Below, one piece after another: positions 4,279 through 9,242 of a stretch of DNA of 9,242 nucleotides. The DNA is from Actinomycetota bacterium (GTDB lineage Bacteria > Actinomycetota > Thermoleophilia > Gaiellales > Gaiellaceae). The DNA lies in NCBI GenBank assembly GCA_013694685.1, contig JACDBY010000324.1, positions 1 to 9,242 of the forward strand, in the 5' to 3' direction. Position numbers and translations under genes: made by a program. Numbering within the stretch: position 1 is the stretch's first letter; each line of letters opens with the position of its first letter. The notes under the pieces were generated by a model. The model saw nothing but the letters and a program-made list of their open reading frames with translations, searched no databases and was not told the origin of the DNA.

Positions 4279-6630
4279 TCAGGCGAAGGCCGCAGGCCGA
4301 ACGAGCCGTGCCGGCCGCACGAGCCCGGCCTCGCGGACGGGCGGGTTCAGCGGTTCCGCCAGCGGCGCGGCGTCGAACGAGCGGCGCACCTGCTGCGTAT
4401 CGGGCGTCCCGTAGGTGGTCGTCCGCTGGCGCGGAACGCGTCCCGCCGAGCGGATCAGAGCCTCCATCGCCCCCGGCGCGAGCTCCTGGCCCCACTCCGA
4501 GCCGGCCGAGCGTGAGATCGACTCGTTCATGAGCGTCCCGCCGAGGTCGTTCACCCCCGCCGCGAGCGCCTGCCGCACCCCATCGGGGCCGAGCTTCACC
4601 CAGCTCGCCTGCACGTTCGTGACGAGCGGGTGGAGCGCGAGCCTAGCGACCGCGTGGAGCAGGAGCGCCTCCCCGAGGGTCGGTCCTCGACGTGCCCGCC
4701 CCTGGAGATAGATCGGCGCCTCCATCGGCACGAACGGCAGCGGGACGAACTCCGTGAATCCACCGGTGCGAGCCTGCTGCTCCTGGGTGCGGAGCAGGTG
4801 GCGCGCCCAATGGACGGGCCGCTCCACATGGCCGAACATGATCGTCATGTTCGAGCGGAGTCCCGCCCGGTGCGCCGCGTCGTGGACTGCGAGCCACTGC
4901 GCGGTCGAGACCTTGTCGGGACAGATGATCGCGCGCACCTCGTCGTCGAGGATCTCCGCGGCTGTGCCCGGCAGCGACCCGAGCCCTAGCGATCGCAGCC
5001 GCTCGAGGTAGAAGCCGAGCTCGACACCGAGCGTCGCCGCCCCCTGCCAGATCTCGAGCGCCGAGAACGCGTGGACGTGGATCTCCGGGGCGGCCGCCTT
5101 GACCGTCTCGACGACCCGCGCGTAGTAGTCACCCGTGAACGAGGGGTGGATCCCGCCCTGGAGGCAGACCTCCGTCGCGCCGCGCTCCCAGGCCTCGCCT
5201 ACGCGCCGGGCGATCTCCTCGTCGGGAACGAGATACGCCGGACCGCGCAGGTTCTTCGCGAGCTTGCCCTTGGAGAATGCGCAGAAGCCGCAGCGGAAGT
5301 AGCAGACGTTCGTGTACTGGACGTTCCGGGTCACCACGTAGCTCACCTCGTCACCGCACGTCTCGCGGCGCAGCCGATCCGCCGCCGCGAAGACCCGCTC
5401 GCGCTCGGCGCCGCGCGTGCCGAAGAGGCGTACGAGCTCCTCCTCGCCGAGCTCGTCGCCGGTGAGCTCGAGCGGGATCGGGTCGCGTCCGACGACGAAC
5501 GGCACGCGCCCGACCTCACCGGGCGCCCAGCGATCCTCGCGCGCAAGACCGTGCGCATCGGCCGCGCGCCGGATCGCTGGTGCTACCGCCGAGTCCGCCC
5601 AGCGATCGAGGTCGGCCACGTGCTCGGGGTAGAGCGGCAGGCGAGGGGCGAGCTCGAGCCCTCGCGCCTCGCAGGCTGCTCGGAGGCGCTCGACCGCAGG
5701 CCACGGCGCCTCCGGATTCACGTGGTCGACGGTCACGGGCGAGACGCCGCCCCAGTCGTCGATCCCCGCGTCGAGGAGAAGGGGGAAGTCGTCGTAGGCA
5801 AGGTTGGGAGGCGCCTGGACATGAACGTCCGAACCGAGCACGATCCGCGCCACGGCGACCGACCAGAGGTGCTGCTCCAGCGAGGCGTCCGGGTGCTCGG
5901 CCATGCGCGTCCCGGGCTTCGCGCGGAAGTTCTGGACGATCACCTCGCGTAGGTGCCCGTAGTCGGAGGCGAGCCGCCGCAGCTCGAGCAGCGCCTCGAC
6001 CCGCTCGTCTCTCGTCTCGCCGATCCCGACGAGGATTCCGCTCGTGAACGGGATCGCGAGCTCGCCGGCGAGGCGCATCGTCTCGAGCCGCCGCGCAGGC
6101 ACCTTGTCGGGCGAGACCCAGTGGGGGCCGCCGCGCTCCGAGAGCCGGTCCGCGGTGGTCTCGAGCATGATCTCCATCGAGGCGGAGACCGGGCGCAGGA
6201 GCTCGAGCTCGGCGCGCGTCATCACACCCGGGTTCAGGTGCGGCAGGAGCCCGGTCTCCTCGAGCACCCGCTTGGCGCAGCGGGCCAGGTACTCGAGGGT
6301 CGTCGCGCAGCCAAGGGCCGCAAGCTCGTCGCGCGCAACGCGGTAGCGCGCCTCGGGCCGGTCGCCGAGGGTGAAGAGCGCCTCGGTGCAGCCAGCCTCC
6401 ACCCCGGCCCGCGCGATCGCGAGCACCTCGTCCTCGGTCAGGAAGGCCCGCTCGCCTCGCCGGGGCGGCCGCGCGAACGTGCAGTAGCCGCAGACATCGC
6501 GACAGAGGGTCGTGAGCGGAATGAAGACCTTGGGCGAGTACGTGACAAGCGTCGACCGTCGCAGCCGGCGCGCCTCGGCCATCAGCTCGTCGAGCGGCGT
6601 GGTAAGGAGATCGGTGAAAGGCTCGGCCAT
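4279..6630 (-). CDS. fbiC: FO synthase, fused CofG-CofH (FbiC)
   Basis: FbiC makes 7,8-didemethyl-8-hydroxy-5-deazariboflavin (FO), the chromophore of coenzyme F420, from tyrosine and the riboflavin precursor 5-amino-6-ribitylaminouracil, using two radical SAM halves. The 783-residue protein shows both cluster motifs: CRDVCGYC (C43, C47, C50) in the CofG half and CYFRCGFC (C443, C447, C450) in the CofH half. CofG-type features include HLNPGVM (131-137) and SASMEIMLE (149-157). CofH-type features include LQGGIHP (490-496), HAFSALEI (520-527), LPGTAAEIL (553-561) and GGFTEFVPL (623-631). The halves join through a linker at about 345-405. Fusion in one chain is typical of actinobacteria; methanogens use separate proteins. 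The known M. tuberculosis protein is longer (about 856 residues), mainly at its ends. The ATG at 6630 has no close ribosome site; an AGGAGA lies 24 bases upstream. Confidence 0.96.
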   Translation of the reverse strand: MAEPFTDLLTTPLDELMAEARRLRRSTLVTYSPKVFIPLTTLCRDVCGYCTFARPPRRGERAFLTEDEVLAIARAGVEAGCTEALFTLGDRPEARYRVARDELAALGCATTLEYLARCAKRVLEETGLLPHLNPGVMTRAELELLRPVSASMEIMLETTADRLSERGGPHWVSPDKVPARRLETMRLAGELAIPFTSGILVGIGETRDERVEALLELRRLASDYGHLREVIVQNFRAKPGTRMAEHPDASLEQHLWSVAVARIVLGSDVHVQAPPNLAYDDFPLLLDAGIDDWGGVSPVTVDHVNPEAPWPAVERLRAACEARGLELAPRLPLYPEHVADLDRWADSAVAPAIRRAADAHGLAREDRWAPGEVGRVPFVVGRDPIPLELTGDELGEEELVRLFGTRGAERERVFAAADRLRRETCGDEVSYVVTRNVQYTNVCYFRCGFCAFSKGKLAKNLRGPAYLVPDEEIARRVGEAWERGATEVCLQGGIHPSFTGDYYARVVETVKAAAPEIHVHAFSALEIWQGAATLGVELGFYLERLRSLGLGSLPGTAAEILDDEVRAIICPDKVSTAQWLAVHDAAHRAGLRSNMTIMFGHVERPVHWARHLLRTQEQQARTGGFTEFVPLPFVPMEAPIYLQGRARRGPTLGEALLLHAVARLALHPLVTNVQASWVKLGPDGVRQALAAGVNDLGGTLMNESISRSAGSEWGQELAPGAMEALIRSAGRVPRQRTTTYGTPDTQQVRRSFDAAPLAEPLNPPVREAGLVRPARLVRPAAFA

Positions 6631-6654
6631 CGGCGTCGTCGAGTCGCCGGGCGG

Positions 6655-6681
6655 TCTCCTCGCGCCGGAGCCGAGAGCTTA
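6655..6681 (-). promoter_or_regulatory. Weak candidate promoter and ribosome site for fbiC
   Basis: TAAGCT (6681-6676) fits TANNNT and would give a leader of about 40 bases. AGGAGA (6660-6655) resembles a Shine-Dalgarno sequence but lies 24 bases from the ATG, which is too far for normal use, and no in-frame start codon lies in between. Without this promoter, fbiC would depend on read-through from livK. Confidence 0.22.
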
Positions 6682-6750
6682 CGCGAGGTGCATCAGGTGG
6701 GGTGGCAGCCGTCGCGCACTGTCGCGTACACGAGCGGCCGCGCGACGAGT

Positions 6751-6774
6751 GAGGGCCCGCGTGAGCGAGCCCTC
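6751..6774 (-). terminator. Stem-loop downstream of livK
   Basis: Ten-base arms (6751-6760 and 6765-6774) enclose a 4-base loop. On the minus strand they read GAGGGCTCGC, TCAC loop, GCGGGCCCTC: nine Watson-Crick pairs plus one U-G wobble. On the plus strand the same position is a C-A mismatch, so the fold favours the strand on which livK is transcribed. It begins 52 bases after the livK stop. No T tract follows. It probably ends, or stabilises the end of, the liv transcript before fbiC. Confidence 0.5.
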
Positions 6775-6826
6775 GAGTTGCAGTTCAACGGCACCTTCCG
6801 GAACGGCCGGGAGTGCGCGCGTTGCC

Positions 6827-8068
6827 TCAGGCGCCCCGGTAGCCCCACAACCCGCCGAAGCTCTTCCACGAGGTCTTCTGCCAGCGCTGGAGCAGCATCT
6901 GCTCGATCGGGAAGTGGTCGTTCGGTCCGGTCTTGATGAGGATCCCCGGAATCATGAACGGGTTCTTCGTGACGTTGAGCGCCGCTACGGCCTTCACCAG
7001 TCCGGCCCGCGTCGGCGTCCGCCCTGCCTTCTTCAAAGCCTCGACGAGCGTGAACGCGGCCGCCATCCCGTATACGTGGTACGGATCCGCAGCGTTGGCG
7101 CCCGGGGCGTAGCGCTTTAGAATCTGCTGGTACAGCTTGATCCCAGCGTCGCTCTGCCACTTGGGATCGGTGGGATCCTTGAGGAATACGCCTGAGACCG
7201 TCGCGTCGACGAGCTTGTTGGTCCCGCCCTCGCCGGCGATCGTCATCACGTTCGATGCCGACGAGACGATGTTGTTGATGACGAGCTTGGGCTTCCAGCC
7301 GAGGCGATTGGCGAAGACGTACGCCTGGATCGCGAACTTGCCCACGGCGAACACTGCAAAAGTGTCCGCTCCCGCACCTCTCAGCTTCGCGACCTGTGCC
7401 TGCACGTCGACGGCGGTCGGCTCGTATGGCTCCGCCGCGACAACCTTGACCTTCGAGCGCTGCAGCCCGCGCTTCAGCCCGTTCAGCAGATCCTTGCCGT
7501 AGTCGTCGTTCTGGAAGAGCACGGCGACGCGTGCGCCCGGGCGGGTTCGTGCGAGATACTTGCCGTACACCCACCCCTCTGCCTGGTAGCTGGGCTGAAA
7601 GCCGATTGCGGACGGATACTTGGAGCCGTCGCGGCCGAGAGTCGTGGAGCCCGATGCGGCAAACACCTGCGGCACCTTGTTTGCATTCAGGTAGTCCCGC
7701 ACAGCGAGGTTGTGCTCCGTGCCGATCGAGTTGAAGATCGCGAAGACCTTGTCCTGCTCGACGAGCTGACGGGTCAGCTGCACAGTCTTCGCAGGGTCGT
7801 ACTGGTCGTCGAGGTACTTGAACGTGATCTTGCGACCGCCGACCCCGCCTCTGGCGCTGACGTACTTGAAGTACGCATTCGCGCCGACCGTCACCGATGA
7901 GACCGACGAAAAGGGGCCCGAGAGCGGTGTCGTCGCGCCGATGACGATCTCTCGCTCAGAGACGCCCGGGTCGGCCTGCGTCCGGGTCGAGCCCGCGATC
8001 GCAGCACCGGTCCCGAGGGCGAGGACGAGGACGAGAGCCGGCAGCGCAAGCGTGAGCTTCCTGATCAT
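6827..8068 (-). CDS. livK: Liv-type ABC transporter substrate-binding protein
   Basis: This 413-residue extracytoplasmic type I periplasmic-binding-fold protein captures the ligand and hands it to the LivHM channel. A signal peptide is clear: MIRK, a hydrophobic core at about 5-22, and an AxA cleavage site after A25. Mature-domain marks include IVIGATTPLSGPFSS (41-55), FNSIGTEHNLAVRDYL (112-127), VPQVFAASGSTTLG (132-145) and VAVLFQNDDYGKDLL (181-195). Family ligands are usually branched-chain amino acids, but relatives bind amides, urea or aromatic acids; the sequence does not decide. It follows livM by 69 bases and is the last gene of the cluster in this window. The ATG is supported by AAGGAG ten bases upstream. 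No lipobox cysteine is seen, although such proteins in Gram-positive bacteria are often lipoproteins. Confidence 0.92.
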   Translation of the reverse strand: MIRKLTLALPALVLVLALGTGAAIAGSTRTQADPGVSEREIVIGATTPLSGPFSSVSSVTVGANAYFKYVSARGGVGGRKITFKYLDDQYDPAKTVQLTRQLVEQDKVFAIFNSIGTEHNLAVRDYLNANKVPQVFAASGSTTLGRDGSKYPSAIGFQPSYQAEGWVYGKYLARTRPGARVAVLFQNDDYGKDLLNGLKRGLQRSKVKVVAAEPYEPTAVDVQAQVAKLRGAGADTFAVFAVGKFAIQAYVFANRLGWKPKLVINNIVSSASNVMTIAGEGGTNKLVDATVSGVFLKDPTDPKWQSDAGIKLYQQILKRYAPGANAADPYHVYGMAAAFTLVEALKKAGRTPTRAGLVKAVAALNVTKNPFMIPGILIKTGPNDHFPIEQMLLQRWQKTSWKSFGGLWGYRGA

Positions 8069-8078
8069 CTGAGGGGTA

Positions 8079-8084
8079 CTCCTT
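8079..8084 (-). promoter_or_regulatory. Ribosome binding site of livK
   Basis: AAGGAG lies 10 bases before the ATG at 8068. It is the best Shine-Dalgarno sequence in the window and contrasts with the leaderless-looking starts of the his genes and the 3636 gene. It may support strong translation, as expected for a binding protein needed in excess over its permease. Confidence 0.75.
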
Positions 8085-8097
8085 GGTTCCGTCAGGC

Positions 8098-8131
8098 CGC
8101 TCCGAAGCGAGCGTGCGGCGATGGTAGCCGC
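8098..8131 (-). other. Two small hairpins between livM and livK
   Basis: GCGGC and GCCGC arms (8115-8119, 8127-8131, loop 7) are followed on the transcript by CGCTC and GAGCG arms (8098-8102, 8109-8113, loop 6). They lie upstream of the livK ribosome site. Intercistronic stems of this kind can protect a downstream mRNA segment from 3'-to-5' decay or act as partial terminators. Five-base stems are common in high-GC DNA, so confidence is low. Confidence 0.3.
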
Positions 8132-8137
8132 CCCTTG

Positions 8138-9121
8138 TCAGCGCTTTGTGAGCGTTCTCAGCCGCCCCGCGAGCCCCGCCACGCCCATCGGGAGCACGAA
8201 CATGAGCGCGATCAGGATGAGACCCGAGACGACGGCCGGCGCACCCGGCGACCTCGAGACCTCCTGCGACCAGATCGGCAGGAACTGGATGAAGACCGCG
8301 CCCGCGATCAGACCGACGAGGGAGCCGAGACCACCGACGACGACACCGACGAGGAGCAGGATCGAGAGGGCGATCGGGAACGTATCCGGGTTCACGAAGG
8401 TCGTCGCGATCGCAAAGAGCGAGCCGGCGACACCCGCGTACGCGGCGCTCACACCGAAGGCAAGCGTCTTGTAGCGCGGCAGGCTGACACCGGACGACTG
8501 GGCCGCTGTCTCGCTGTCCCGGACGGCGCGGAACGCGAGCCCCGTCCGGCCACGGAGGAGCAGCCAAGCGAGCACGTAGCCGACGAGCGCGACCGTCCAG
8601 GTGAGGTAGTAGAGCCAGTCGTTGAACACGAGCTCGCGACCGAGCACATCGACGGGCGTGAGCGACGCCGTGAGCTCGGGCACACCGAAGAGGTTGATGC
8701 CGCTGCCGCCGCCCGTGAAGCCCTCGAAGCGCTTGATCACGGCCGGGGCGGAGACGGCGATCGCGAAGGTCGCGAGTGCGAGGTAGAGACCGGAGAGCCT
8801 GAGCGCAGGGAGACCGAAGAGGAACCCGACAGCACCGGTGAGGAGCGCCGCGATCGGGATCGTCCACACGTCCTTCATGCCGTAGTCGGTCATCAGGATC
8901 GCGGTCGTGTAGCCGCCGACCGCCATGAAGGCGCCGTGGCCGAGGGAAATCTGTCCCGTGTAGCCCGTGAGGACGTTCAGGCCGATCAGCGCGACGAGGT
9001 AGATGGCGACATACGCGAGCTGCTGGGCGCGGAAGGCGGAGACGAACGACGGCAGAACGAGAACGACGACCGCGAGCGCGACGAAGGCGGCGACGGGCGC
9101 GAGCTGGCGACCGAGCCTCAT
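8138..9121 (-). CDS. livM: Liv-type ABC transporter permease LivM
   Basis: LivM pairs with LivH in the membrane to form the import channel for the ligand delivered by LivK, powered by LivG and LivF ATPases that are not in this window. The 327-residue protein has about 8-10 hydrophobic segments, for example 8-25, 34-51, 88-106, 111-129, 170-189, 220-242, 249-282 and 296-315. The family signature GYTGQISLGHGAF is at 53-65. The cytoplasmic loop RGRTGLAFRAVRDSETAAQSSG (190-211) is the usual ATPase-coupling segment. The ATG overlaps the livH stop (ATGA), and GAGGTG lies 8 bases upstream, so the start is secure. Confidence 0.95.
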   Translation of the reverse strand: MRLGRQLAPVAAFVALAVVVLVLPSFVSAFRAQQLAYVAIYLVALIGLNVLTGYTGQISLGHGAFMAVGGYTTAILMTDYGMKDVWTIPIAALLTGAVGFLFGLPALRLSGLYLALATFAIAVSAPAVIKRFEGFTGGGSGINLFGVPELTASLTPVDVLGRELVFNDWLYYLTWTVALVGYVLAWLLLRGRTGLAFRAVRDSETAAQSSGVSLPRYKTLAFGVSAAYAGVAGSLFAIATTFVNPDTFPIALSILLLVGVVVGGLGSLVGLIAGAVFIQFLPIWSQEVSRSPGAPAVVSGLILIALMFVLPMGVAGLAGRLRTLTKR

Positions 9122-9242
9122 ACGCGCTTCACCTCACGCTTGCCAAAGATGCCCGACGGCTTGACGAGGAGGACAACGAGGATCACGAGGAGCGCACCGG
9201 GGAGCCGGAGGTCGGCGCCGACGAAGTCGACGTAGGTCCCGA
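9118..9242 (-). CDS. livH: Liv-type ABC transporter permease LivH, 3' end only
   Basis: The last 40 residues of a permease enter from the right edge. They contain a hydrophobic segment (PGALLVILVVLLV) followed by KPSGIFGKREVKRV and the stop. A C-terminal KP-G-FG-K pattern after the last membrane helix is typical of LivH, and the gene directly precedes livM with a 4-base ATGA overlap. The 5' part lies outside the window. The alternative of a second LivM-like permease is unlikely given the gene order. Confidence 0.85.
   Translation of the reverse strand, partial: GTYVDFVGADLRLPGALLVILVVLLVKPSGIFGKREVKRV

Noticed and set aside
5071..6936. Long plus-strand frames opposite fbiC
   Set aside because: They are shadows of a strongly supported gene with both radical SAM motifs on the minus strand.
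8135..9235. 366-codon plus-strand frame opposite livM, rich in D, E and R
   Set aside because: This composition is the usual antisense image of a hydrophobic membrane protein; LivM is clear on the minus strand.

Overview
The window is high-GC bacterial DNA, densely coding, with GTG starts, stop-start overlaps between neighbouring genes and apparently leaderless promoters. A single-chain FbiC (fused CofG/CofH, F420 biosynthesis), a long-form HisG and a Liv-type ABC importer point to an actinobacterium. A deep lineage such as Thermoleophilia is my guess from gene content; the sequence does not prove it.

Layout. (1) Positions 2-2348, minus strand: a histidine operon read as a TrpR-family regulator (YerC/HisR-like), then hisG, then hisD. 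Each junction is a 4-base GTGA overlap, and the operon probably continues beyond the left edge. (2) Positions 2349-2385: a very short divergent control region. Two -10-like hexamers lie back to back over three tandem octamers, and each sits 6-7 bases from a start codon, so both transcripts look leaderless. (3) Positions 2372-3097, plus strand: hisA alone, followed directly by a perfect 8-bp stem-loop. (4) Positions 3123-3623: about 500 bases with no convincing gene, but with a 32-bp imperfect dyad, a partial copy of the his octamer array and a stable hairpin. (5) Positions 3636-4256, plus strand: an unassigned protein that resembles a metallo-beta-lactamase fold without its metal ligands, preceded by another leaderless-type -10. 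(6) Positions 4279-6630, minus strand: fbiC, convergent with the previous gene. (7) Positions 6827-9242, minus strand: the livH (3' end), livM and livK genes of a branched-chain amino acid type importer, ending in a hairpin before fbiC.

How the parts fit. The regulator is co-transcribed with hisG (first pathway step) and hisD (last two steps) and diverges from hisA (the ProFAR isomerase step). The octamer array covers both -10 elements and the hisA start codon. The simplest reading is that the regulator controls its own operon and hisA from one compact operator, probably in response to histidine. The liv genes and fbiC appear to be separate functions. The most interesting parts are the 2348-2385 switch and the structured gap at 3396-3482 that carries a related sequence.
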